A stretch of DNA of 64,000 nt. It comes from CAVUAT01 sp963848045. GTDB taxonomy: Bacteria; Actinomycetota; Thermoleophilia; Solirubrobacterales; 70-9. Shown here piece after piece: positions 39,446-47,021 of this stretch. The stretch is taken from positions 434,001 through 498,000 of the forward strand of contig CAWKCC010000004.1 in the NCBI GenBank assembly GCA_963848045.1. Direction: 5' to 3'. The notes beneath the pieces are model-generated. The model was not told the origin of the DNA and did not search any database. It saw only the letters and a program-made list of their open reading frames with translations. Positions within the stretch are counted from its first letter, which is position 1, and the number at the start of each line of letters is the position of its first letter. The translations under genes were made by a program, and so were the position numbers.

Positions 39446-39664
39446 TCACTTGTAGCGGTAGGTGATGCGCCCGCGATCGAGGTCGTACGGGGAGAGCTCG
39501 ATCTTCACCCGGTCTCCGGGGAGGATGCGGATGTAGTGACGGCGCATCTTGCCCGAGATGTGCCCCAGGACCTCGTGGTCATTGTCTAGCTTCACGCGGA
39601 ACATCGTGTTGGGGAGGGCCTCGGTGATCTCGCCCTCCATCTCGATCTTCTCTTCCTTGCCCAT
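39446..39664 (-). CDS. infA: translation initiation factor IF-1
   Basis: 72 residues, normal length. The S1/OB fold is recognised by 'EGEITEALPNTMFRVKLDN', 'GHISGKMRRHYIRILPGD' and 'SPYDLDRGRITYR'. It binds the ribosomal A site during initiation. In many bacteria infA lies within the spc/alpha ribosomal operon (rpmJ-rpsM), but here it stands alone between a hydrolase and a crotonase gene. A TACCGT hexamer is ten bases upstream of the ATG. Confidence 0.97.
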   Translation of the reverse strand: MGKEEKIEMEGEITEALPNTMFRVKLDNDHEVLGHISGKMRRHYIRILPGDRVKIELSPYDLDRGRITYRYK

Positions 39665-39715
39665 CTGCGCGGCAACGGTAGCGCGACGCGGCGCCCAGGG
39701 TGGGCGAAGGTTCGC

Positions 39716-40501
39716 CTACTTACCTTCGAAGGTGGCGTTGCCGGGGCCGTCCTTGAGGAAGCTGGCGACGGCGTTCTTCAGGTCCTCTGACTCGAACAGG
39801 CCCGCGAACACCTCGGAGGTGACCTGATCCGCCTGATCCACACCCCCGGCACGAAAGGCGCGAATGATTCGCTTGGTCGCCCCGTGCGCGAGCGTCGGGC
39901 CGTCGGCGAGCCGGTGGGCGAACCGCATCCCCTTCTCCAGCAGCTGCTCGGGGTCGGCGACGACGCGGTTGATCACGTTCCATGCCTCCAGCGTCGCGGC
40001 GTCATAGAGGCCGCCGCTCATCACGAACTCGGCGGCCCGCGCCGGCCCCGCCCGCTCGGCCATGCGCTGGGTTCCGCCGGCCCCGGGCGTCAGCCCCACG
40101 ACGGCCTCCACCAGCCCGAACCGGGCCGACTCGGTCGCCCAGATCATGTCGCAGGCCAGCGAGATCTCGAGGCCGGCGGTGAGACAGACGCCGTGGACCA
40201 GGGCCAGCGTCGGGATCTCGAGCGTCTCGAGCAGCCTCGCGGTCTCGATCAGCGAGCCGAACGCCTCCGCCGCGATCCCCTCCTGCTGGGCGTGCTTGAA
40301 GACCTCGACGTCGACACCGCCGGTGAAGATCTCGCCCTCGGCGCGCCAGACCATCGCGCGGGCGTCGGAGGCCTCGATCTCGGCCACGCAATCGACGAGG
40401 CCCGTCCAGGCGCCGGCTGTGAACAGGTTGAGCGGCGGGTTCTCGAGGACGACCACCGCGACGTTGCCGTCACGCTCGAGGCGAATCGGCGCCTCAGCCA
40501 C
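39716..40501 (-). CDS. enoyl-CoA hydratase/isomerase (crotonase family)
   Basis: 261 residues, GTG start. The oxyanion-hole segment 'FTGGVDVEVF' and both Glu positions of hydratases ('LTAGLEISLACDM' and 'FGLVEAVVGLTPGAGG') are present, so hydratase activity is plausible. It differs clearly from the hydratase at 707-1474 and probably serves another acyl-CoA. It overlaps the HIT gene by eight bases (GTGGCTGA), indicating coupled translation, although no metabolic link to HIT is known. Confidence 0.88.
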   Translation of the reverse strand: MAEAPIRLERDGNVAVVVLENPPLNLFTAGAWTGLVDCVAEIEASDARAMVWRAEGEIFTGGVDVEVFKHAQQEGIAAEAFGSLIETARLLETLEIPTLALVHGVCLTAGLEISLACDMIWATESARFGLVEAVVGLTPGAGGTQRMAERAGPARAAEFVMSGGLYDAATLEAWNVINRVVADPEQLLEKGMRFAHRLADGPTLAHGATKRIIRAFRAGGVDQADQVTSEVFAGLFESEDLKNAVASFLKDGPGNATFEGK

Positions 40502-40907
40502 GCTCGCTCCTCAGCCTTTCCGCGGCGGCGGCGATCTCGCCCTCGACGCCGGGCTTCGGGATCCAGGGCAGCTCGAGGGGGTCGTCGTCGTAGCGCGGAA
40601 CCACGTGGATGTGGAAGTGGAAGACGGTCTGCCAGGCCGCGGTGCCGCAGCTGTTGAGCAGGTTGACGCCGTCGGCCCCCAGCGCGCGCATCGCCCGTCT
40701 GGCGAGGCGCTGGGCGGCCACGGTGGTCGCCTCGAGATCGTCTCTCGAGATCTCCATCAGGTCCGTGGAGTGCTCACGGGGCACCACCAGAGCGTGACCG
40801 GGGGTGGCAGGGTTGACGTCCATGAAGGCCACCGTGCGCTCGTCGGATTCGACGGTCAGGCTCGGAACCGAGCCCTCGACGATCCCGCAGAAGAGGCAAT
40901 CGCTCAC
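40494..40907 (-). CDS. HIT-family nucleotide hydrolase
   Basis: 137 residues. The histidine triad is 'HFHIHVVPR' near residue 98, preceded by 'NPATPGHALVVPREHS' and beginning with 'CLFCGIVEGSVPS', a normal HINT/HIT length and layout with a Cys pair at the N-terminus. Members hydrolyse nucleoside phosphoramidates or dinucleoside polyphosphates. GTG start; TAGTCT lies eight bases upstream but overlaps the preceding gene's TAG stop. Confidence 0.93.
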   Translation of the reverse strand: MSDCLFCGIVEGSVPSLTVESDERTVAFMDVNPATPGHALVVPREHSTDLMEISRDDLEATTVAAQRLARRAMRALGADGVNLLNSCGTAAWQTVFHFHIHVVPRYDDDPLELPWIPKPGVEGEIAAAAERLRSERG

Positions 40908-40915
40908 TGCCGGGC

Positions 40916-40921
40916 AGACTA
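40916..40921 (-). promoter_or_regulatory. TAGTCT hexamer before the HIT gene
   Basis: On the - strand TAGTCT (its TAG is also the stop of the upstream gene) is followed by eight bases and the GTG at 40907. The overlap with a stop codon makes chance more likely here than at the other sites. Confidence 0.3.
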
Positions 40922-42355
40922 TCCCCCGGCGAGCTCGCGGGCGCGCTCGATCGCGGCCTCGCGGTCCTCCAGCTCGCCGGCGAACGCGGCCTCCCTGAGC
41001 TGCTCGAGCACCTCCCCCATCCTCGGGCCGTCGGCGAGCCCGGCCTCGGCCGCGAGCTCGACACCGTTGAGCGGCGGGCGCGGCGGCTCGCGGTGCCAGG
41101 CCAGCGCCTCGGGCAGGATCTCGCGAACCAGCTCCAGGTGGGCCTCGATCATCTCGTCGCTGGCGATCGGCCCCTCGCCCCTGGCGGCCAGGCGGTCGGC
41201 CGCCGTCAGCAGGGTGACATCGGCACCCACAGGCTCGGTGGCGCTGAGGTAACCGTAGACGGCGCGCCGCGAGAGGGGGCGCTCGTGGACCAGGAAGCCG
41301 AGCCGCAGGTGGTGCGCCGCGAGTCCCTGCAGGTGCATGCTGAAGGCGCGGCTGGTACGCAGCCGGCGGCAGAGCGCCGCGATCATCTCCGCTCCCACCG
41401 TGTCGTGGCCGATGAAGGTGACGAACTCCCCCCTGACCGCCCGCGTCGCGGGCTTGCCGACATCGTGGAGAAGGGCACCGAAGCGAAGTGCCTCGCCGCG
41501 GGTCATCTCGTCGGCGAGCGGCTCGGCGAGCAGCTCGGTCATCTCCCCCGCGCAGCTGCCGGCGATGCGGGCGAGGTCGGCCTCGATCTCGAGCAGGCGC
41601 TCCAGGACCGCGAGCGTGTGGCCGTGCACATCGAGGTGGTGGTTGGGGGTCTGCTCGACCCCCCGCAGCCCATGCAGCTCGGGCAACAGCTCAGCCGTCA
41701 GCTCAAGCTGGTCCATGACCGCCAGGGCGCGAATCGGGTCAGGCCCGGTGAGCATGCCGCGCAGCTCGGCGAACTGGCGCTCCGCTGCGGGCTCGGTCGC
41801 GAGCCCCGCGTGCGCCTGGGCGAGGCGGGCGGTCTCCGGCTCGATCCTCAGATCGTGGCCGGCCGCCAGCCTGGCCGCGCGCATCAGCCGCAGCGGGTCC
41901 TCGCCGAAGGACCCCTCGGAGGCCGCGCGCAGCAATCGTCTGTCCACGTCGCCCAGGCCCCCGAGCGGGTCGATCGCCTCGCCGCCCGCCAGCGGAACCG
42001 CGACGGCGTTGACCGTGAAGTCGCGCTCGCGCAGGTCTGCCTCGATCGAATCCGCCCGCAGCGCGGCGACGTCGACGTGCCAGCCATCGCCGGCGGCGAC
42101 CGCGCGCCAGGTCGCGTGCTCCTCGGAGAGCTCAAAGGCATGGCCGCCGGCGATTCGCGCTATCGAGCGCGCCAGCCCAGCCTCGGCCCCCCCTTTGACC
42201 GCGAGATCGAGGTGCCTGACGGGGCCGCCAAGCGCCGCATCGCGCACCGCGCCCCCCACGATCCAGACGTCCCGTGCGTCGGGCGCGGCGGCGCGCGCCG
42301 CCTCGACCGAGGCAGCCGCGCCGAGGCGGGCCTCGAGGCGATCTCCCGCGCTCAC
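40919..42355 (-). CDS. CCA-adding/poly(A)-polymerase-like protein with HD domain
   Basis: 478 residues. The class II nucleotidyltransferase head is present: 'VWIVGGAVRDAALGG', 'ERDFTVNAVA', 'DPLGGLGDVDRRLLRAA', then 'DPLRLMRAARLAAGHDLRIEP'; an HD phosphohydrolase domain follows ('ALLHDVGKPATRA', 'HHLDVHGHTL'). In the catalytic DxD the first Asp is replaced: the segment reads 'VRHLDLAVKG' where relatives have DxD. This could remove or change nucleotide addition, leaving the HD activity. The GTG start overlaps the alr stop by four bases. Other possibilities: a tRNA repair enzyme working with an alternative carboxylate, or a degenerate paralogue. Confidence 0.88.
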   Translation of the reverse strand: MSAGDRLEARLGAAASVEAARAAAPDARDVWIVGGAVRDAALGGPVRHLDLAVKGGAEAGLARSIARIAGGHAFELSEEHATWRAVAAGDGWHVDVAALRADSIEADLRERDFTVNAVAVPLAGGEAIDPLGGLGDVDRRLLRAASEGSFGEDPLRLMRAARLAAGHDLRIEPETARLAQAHAGLATEPAAERQFAELRGMLTGPDPIRALAVMDQLELTAELLPELHGLRGVEQTPNHHLDVHGHTLAVLERLLEIEADLARIAGSCAGEMTELLAEPLADEMTRGEALRFGALLHDVGKPATRAVRGEFVTFIGHDTVGAEMIAALCRRLRTSRAFSMHLQGLAAHHLRLGFLVHERPLSRRAVYGYLSATEPVGADVTLLTAADRLAARGEGPIASDEMIEAHLELVREILPEALAWHREPPRPPLNGVELAAEAGLADGPRMGEVLEQLREAAFAGELEDREAAIERARELAGG

Positions 42356-43485
42356 GGCCCGGCCGGCACCCTAGGCACGCGTGCCGAGATGCCGGTGGTG
42401 ACCTCGTAGTTGATGGTCCCCACGCTGCGCGCCAGCTCCTCCGCGTGGATCCGCTCGGAACCCTGCTCGCCGATCAGGATCGCCTCGTCGCCCGGCTGGA
42501 CCTCGGTCTCGGGACCGAGGTCGATCGTCAGGTTGTCCATCGAGATCGTGCCGACCACAGGGACTCGGCGACCGCGGACGAGAATCTCGGCCTTGTTGGA
42601 GAGCGCGCGACGGACGCCGTCGCCGTAGCCGATCGGCAGCACGCCGACCCATGTGTCCTCGGGGGCGGTCCAGGTGCGACCGTAGCCCGCGCTCGCCCCC
42701 CGCTCGAAGCGCTTGACGTCGGCTACGTAGGAGCGCAGCGTGAGCGCCGGCTCGAGTCGGTGTTCGGCGGGGTCGCTCTGGAAGGGGTCGAGGCCGTAGA
42801 TGGCGACGCCGCATCGCACCATGTCGAAGTGGCTCGCGGGCTCCCGCAGAGTCGCTGCGCTGTTGGCCGCGTGCACGGTGACCGAGGAGGAAAGCTCGCG
42901 GGCTCGCGCGGCCACCGGGCGGAATGCCTCGATCTGCAGCCGGAGAAAGGAGTCATCTGCCTCGTCGGCAGTAGCGAAATGGGTCCACACCCCCGCAAGC
43001 TCGAGATGAGGGTCCGAGACGCATGCGTTCGCGAGCTCGATCACGGTCCCGGGGTCGCGCTCGCCGAGCCGGCCCATGCCGCTGTCGTGCTTGACGTGCA
43101 CGCGAACGGGCGACCCCGTCGCCTCGCCCAGCTCCGAGCAGAGGGCGCGAAAGCCCTCCCGCCAGACCGCCACATCGGCGCCGGCTGCCAGCGCGGCGCG
43201 CAGCTCGTCAGCCGTGAGCGCTCCCATCACCAGGATCGGGGCCTCCGGCAAGCGGCGGCGCAGCTCCTCGGCCTCGGGCGCTGTGGCGACGGCGATCCTG
43301 GTGGCGCCTCCGCGCAGCGCAGCGACGGCGCAGGGGACCGCCCCGTGCCCGTAGCCGTCCGCCTTGACGACGGCGCAGAGCTCCGCCCCGCCTCCGAGGC
43401 GCGCCGCCAACGCGGTGCAGTTCCGCTCCACCGCACCGGTATCGATGACCGCGGCCGCGCGGACGCGGTCGGGCGAGACGCTCAC
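42352..43485 (-). CDS. alr: alanine racemase
   Basis: 377 residues. Pyridoxal phosphate enzyme making D-alanine for peptidoglycan. The PLP-binding Lys is in 'AVVKADGYGHG', the catalytic Tyr in 'SAGYGRTW', and the substrate-binding segment in 'GTISMDNLTIDLG'. 'MVRCGVAIYGLDP' is also standard. The GTG start overlaps the nnr stop by four bases, and the stop overlaps the nucleotidyltransferase start, so nnr-alr-CCA-like are chained. Confidence 0.96.
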   Translation of the reverse strand: MSVSPDRVRAAAVIDTGAVERNCTALAARLGGGAELCAVVKADGYGHGAVPCAVAALRGGATRIAVATAPEAEELRRRLPEAPILVMGALTADELRAALAAGADVAVWREGFRALCSELGEATGSPVRVHVKHDSGMGRLGERDPGTVIELANACVSDPHLELAGVWTHFATADEADDSFLRLQIEAFRPVAARARELSSSVTVHAANSAATLREPASHFDMVRCGVAIYGLDPFQSDPAEHRLEPALTLRSYVADVKRFERGASAGYGRTWTAPEDTWVGVLPIGYGDGVRRALSNKAEILVRGRRVPVVGTISMDNLTIDLGPETEVQPGDEAILIGEQGSERIHAEELARSVGTINYEVTTGISARVPRVPAGP

Positions 43486-45032
43486 GGCCGCAGCCCCGCA
43501 TGAATCGAATCGATGACGTCGCCCGCGATCACCGACTCGGCGGCTCCGATCCGCTCGGCGGCGATCTGCCCGGAGCGGACGTGGGCGATCACGGCCGCGC
43601 AGGCACCCGTAAAGGGATCCAGCCCACGCGCGAGCAGCGCCCCGGTGATGCCCGAGAGCACGTCGCCGGTGCCGGCGGTGGCCAGCGCCGGCGCGCCGCC
43701 CCTGCTGATCGCGACGCGCTCGCCATCGGTGACGATCGTGTCGTCGCCCTTCAGCACGACGACGCCTCCGCAGAGCCTCGCCGCCTCGCGCGCATGCGCC
43801 AGGCGCTTGGCCTTGACGGCCGCTGAGGGAACCTCGAGCAGGCGTCCCAGCTCGCCCTCGTGCGGAGTGATGACCAGAGGCGCCTCGCGCTCCGCAAGCC
43901 CCGCAAGCTTGCCCGCGTGGGCATTGAGGCCGTCGGCGTCGAGCACCAGGGGTGCCTCGATCCGCCGCGCCAGCTGCCGCGCCAGGTCCTTGGTTCCGTC
44001 CTCGCGTCCCATCCCGGGACCGAGCACCACCGCCGCCGCAGCCGCCGACGCACCGAGCACCTGCTCGGAGGCCGCCCTGCGCAGGCGGCCCTCACGACTG
44101 GCGCAGCCCAGCGTCATCACCTCCGTCAGCTTCACCTCGATCACCTGCTCCAGCTCTGCCGGCACGGCCGCTATCGCGTAGCCGGCCCCGGCCCGGATCG
44201 CTGCGCTGGAGGCGAGACAGACGGCGCCGGTCAGCCCGCGCGAGCCGCCCACCACCAGAACCTGCCCCGAGCTGAACTTGGTCGACGACGAGCCGCGCCG
44301 CGGAGCCAGCCGCAGCACCTCGGCGTCTATCAGGCCCGCGACCGCCTGCTCGGGGGCGCCGGCGGGGATCCCGATCGGCGCGACCCGGAGCTCGCCCGTA
44401 TGGCTCTTGCCGGGCGCGACCCAGTGGCCGACCTTGGGCGCGTGAAAGCTGACGGTGCGCTCGGCGAGCACCGCGTTCCCCTCTACCTCACCGGTCGAGG
44501 AGTTGACGCCCGAGGCCACGTCGACGGCGACGACGGGTGCCGAGGCGGTGTTGATCGCCTCGATCGCGGTGGCGGCCGGGCCCGCGGGCTCGCCGGCGAA
44601 GCCCGTCCCGAAGATCGCGTCCACGATCACCGCGGCGCCCTCGAGCTCCGCGGCCAGCCGGCCGGACTCGACCTCCCGGGCTGAAGCGAAGCGCTCAAGA
44701 TTCGCCCTCGCGTCGGGCGAGAGCTCGTCGCGGGGCCAGAGAAGCAGCGCCTCGGTGGCGAAGCCCGAATCGGCGAGCGCCCTGGCGACCACCAGCCCGT
44801 CCCCCCCGTTGTTGCCCTTGCCGCAGACGATCACGATCCGACCGCCGGTGCCGAGATCCGTGCCCGCCGGCCGGGCCGGAGCCTCTGCCGCGAGCTCCGC
44901 GGCCACCTGCGCCACCGCCTGCCCGGCGGTCTCCATCAGCTCGAGGGAGGGCACGCCCTGATCCTGGATCGCCCAGAGGTCGGCGGCCCGCATCTGCTCG
45001 GCGTCAAACACGGGTGTCAGCCACCGCTCCAT
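43482..45032 (-). CDS. nnr: bifunctional NAD(P)HX epimerase and dehydratase
   Basis: 516 residues. The N-terminal YjeF_N epimerase part (about 1-215) shows 'VFDAEQMRAADLWAI', 'IVCGKGNNGGDGLVVAR' and 'DAIFGTGFAGEP'; the C-terminal ribokinase-like dehydratase part (about 225-516) shows 'VLVVGGSRGLTGAVCLAS', 'VLGPGMGREDG', 'LDADGLNAHAG', 'ITPHEGELGRLL' and 'LATAGTGDVLSGI'. Together they repair hydrated NAD(P)H. Fusion of both activities is the common bacterial form. A TACGCT hexamer lies six bases before the ATG, suggesting a leaderless promoter just inside the end of acpS. Confidence 0.96.
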   Translation of the reverse strand: MERWLTPVFDAEQMRAADLWAIQDQGVPSLELMETAGQAVAQVAAELAAEAPARPAGTDLGTGGRIVIVCGKGNNGGDGLVVARALADSGFATEALLLWPRDELSPDARANLERFASAREVESGRLAAELEGAAVIVDAIFGTGFAGEPAGPAATAIEAINTASAPVVAVDVASGVNSSTGEVEGNAVLAERTVSFHAPKVGHWVAPGKSHTGELRVAPIGIPAGAPEQAVAGLIDAEVLRLAPRRGSSSTKFSSGQVLVVGGSRGLTGAVCLASSAAIRAGAGYAIAAVPAELEQVIEVKLTEVMTLGCASREGRLRRAASEQVLGASAAAAAVVLGPGMGREDGTKDLARQLARRIEAPLVLDADGLNAHAGKLAGLAEREAPLVITPHEGELGRLLEVPSAAVKAKRLAHAREAARLCGGVVVLKGDDTIVTDGERVAISRGGAPALATAGTGDVLSGITGALLARGLDPFTGACAAVIAHVRSGQIAAERIGAAESVIAGDVIDSIHAGLRP

Positions 45033-45038
45033 GGGCTG

Positions 45039-45044
45039 AGCGTA
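45039..45044 (-). promoter_or_regulatory. -10 element TACGCT of the nnr-alr operon
   Basis: On the - strand TACGCTCAGCCC precedes the ATG at 45032 with a six-base spacer after the hexamer. The same string TACGCTCAGCCC occurs before the glycosyltransferase start at 62502. Confidence 0.5.
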
Positions 45045-45045
45045 C

Positions 45046-45408
45046 TCAGGCCCGGTGGATCAGCGCCACCGCTGCGGCCGTCTCGCGCGAGTGCGTGAGC
45101 GAGATCGCGACCTCGTGCTCACCCACGGCGCTGGCGGCGCGGCCGCGGAGCCGCACCGAGGGCGGCGCGCCGGCCACGATCTCGATCTCGGCCGGAGCGA
45201 GCTGCGGTCCCCCCAGCGCCTTGATCACGGCCTCCTTGGCGGCGAAACGGGCCGCGAGATGGCGCCCGGGGCGGGCTCGCTCGCCGGCGTAGGCGAGCTC
45301 ATCGGAGGTGAAGAGGCGCTCGGCCAGGCGGGGATGGCGCTGAAGCGCGCGCTCGATCCTCCCGACCTCGATCACGTCGATGCCGATTCCGATGCCGATG
45401 CCGGCCAC
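45046..45408 (-). CDS. acpS: holo-[acyl-carrier-protein] synthase
   Basis: 120 residues, GTG start. It transfers phosphopantetheine from CoA to acyl carrier protein. The metal-binding Asp is in 'GIDVIEVGRIERAL' and the Glu in 'ARFAAKEAVIKALGG'; 'SLTHSRETAAAVAL' is the usual end. The N-terminus contains a Gly-Ile repeat (GIGIGIGI) from near-identical hexanucleotides. It lies 4 bases after the DUF3352 stop and 13 bases before nnr. Confidence 0.95.
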   Translation of the reverse strand: MAGIGIGIGIDVIEVGRIERALQRHPRLAERLFTSDELAYAGERARPGRHLAARFAAKEAVIKALGGPQLAPAEIEIVAGAPPSVRLRGRAASAVGEHEVAISLTHSRETAAAVALIHRA

Positions 45409-45412
45409 GGCG

Positions 45413-46999
45413 CTACTCGCGGAGCCCGATCACCAAGCGCGCGATCGTGCGGCCATCCTCCGAGCCCGAGCCGGCCGCAAGGAAGCGGAGCCCGTCGAGG
45501 TATGGCTTGGCCGCCCGGTAGCCGGGGTCGTTCGCCGCGCCCATGGCCTCGGCAAGCTCGAAGACGGGCGCGAGCGAGAGGAAGGCGTCGACGCCGAGCT
45601 CGCCCACAGCCTGCTGGGCGTCGATGAAGGCGGGGCTGCCCGCCAGCGTCTGGGCACCGCCGCCCTCCGAGGCGAGCGCCTGCTCGATCGAAGCTCGGCC
45701 GTAGCCCGCGACGATGCGATCGCCCCGCTGCACGACCTGCACCGGCTGGGCGAGCCGGCCGCCGGGGTCGATCAGCTCGAAGCCCTGGTCGCCGCCCGCC
45801 GAGGCCAGCGGCCGCACCCTGACCTCGCGCGGATCGCCCTGCCGCTTGATCAAACCCTGGAGCTTGGTCAGCAGCCTCAGCGAGGCCGCCGGGTCCTTGC
45901 TTTCGACCACCAGCGCGCCGCCCACCGAATCGGCCCTGGTGCCCTGGACGAAGAGCGCCGCGTCACCGAGGGCGTCGATCACCTCCCGCTGGACGTTGAT
46001 GCCGCTGGCGGCGCGCAGCTCCGTGCGGATGCGCGCCGGGTCGATTCCCGGGATCCCTGCCGAGCCCAGGCTCTCGATCGCAGCTCCCACCGCTGCTCCG
46101 AGGTCTGCGAAGCCGAGCCCGAGCCACGCATCAGCGGGTAGCGCGGCGACCAGCGAGCTCTGCTCGGTCTCGAGGCCCTCGGGCCCCCCAGCCGAGAGCT
46201 CGAAGCGCAGCGCGCTCTCCGATGCCGTGAGGTCACCGAGAACGGGCTCGGTCGCTGCCTCGCCGACCGCGTTCAGGAAGAAGGAGCGGCCCTGCGCGTC
46301 GATCTCGGTGTCGGGGATCGCCTCGAGAAAGGTCTTGGGGATCGCGTAGAGCGTGGCCAGGCGCTCGGCCGGGAGACCGGCCACCGAATCGGAGAACCGG
46401 TCGGCGTCGGCGAGCGAGTCGCCCTTGGAGGCGTCGACCGCCTGCTGGAAGCCCCCGGGCCGGCCGAAGACGAGGTAGTCATCGACGATCCCGAAGGCGT
46501 CGCCGTCGGCGTCCAGCTCGTACTGGGTCCCCTGGTAGGAATTCTTGCGTCCGGCGCCGTTCTCCCGGTCGCGCACGAACTCCAGCGCGGCATCGGGGTC
46601 GGTGGTCTCAACCACCAGCACCACCTCGCTCTCGCCGGCGAGGCTGGAGGGGAAGAACCCGACTCGCTCGCCCAGCCAGGGCTCGATCTCAGCCTCGTAG
46701 TCCACGCTGGAACCGGAGTCGGTGGCCGAGCGCTCCAACAGCGAGACGATCCGCTGGCCGGGGTCATCGGTGTCGAAGACCTTGCCGAGCGCCGCCGAGG
46801 CGCCGTCGGCGGCCTCACCCTCCGGGCGCGCGACGATCTCGAAGTAGAACGGGGCGTCGGCGGGGGCCAGGGCAGCCGGCCCGCTCCCCGCGCTGCCGCT
46901 CCCGCCGCAGGCGGCCAGCGACAGGGCCACCCCGACAGCAAGGCCCACCGCGGCGACGCGCCTGCTCAACGGCAGCCACCTCCACGGGACCGGCGCCAC
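45413..46999 (-). CDS. DUF3352 lipoprotein
   Basis: 528 residues, GTG start. A lipoprotein signal ends in 'ALSLAACGGSG'. The mature protein starts with 'LAPADAPFYFEIVARPEG' and contains 'SVDYEAEIEPWLGERVGFFP', hallmarks of DUF3352, a family of secreted actinobacterial proteins of unknown role. Two similar halves seem present (about 50-260 and 270-520). It precedes acpS by 4 bases and follows glmS by 22, so it may be co-transcribed with cell-wall genes. Confidence 0.87.
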   Translation of the reverse strand: MAPVPWRWLPLSRRVAAVGLAVGVALSLAACGGSGSAGSGPAALAPADAPFYFEIVARPEGEAADGASAALGKVFDTDDPGQRIVSLLERSATDSGSSVDYEAEIEPWLGERVGFFPSSLAGESEVVLVVETTDPDAALEFVRDRENGAGRKNSYQGTQYELDADGDAFGIVDDYLVFGRPGGFQQAVDASKGDSLADADRFSDSVAGLPAERLATLYAIPKTFLEAIPDTEIDAQGRSFFLNAVGEAATEPVLGDLTASESALRFELSAGGPEGLETEQSSLVAALPADAWLGLGFADLGAAVGAAIESLGSAGIPGIDPARIRTELRAASGINVQREVIDALGDAALFVQGTRADSVGGALVVESKDPAASLRLLTKLQGLIKRQGDPREVRVRPLASAGGDQGFELIDPGGRLAQPVQVVQRGDRIVAGYGRASIEQALASEGGGAQTLAGSPAFIDAQQAVGELGVDAFLSLAPVFELAEAMGAANDPGYRAAKPYLDGLRFLAAGSGSEDGRTIARLVIGLRE

Positions 47000-47021
47000 T
47001 TGATCGGAATCGCGCGCATGC

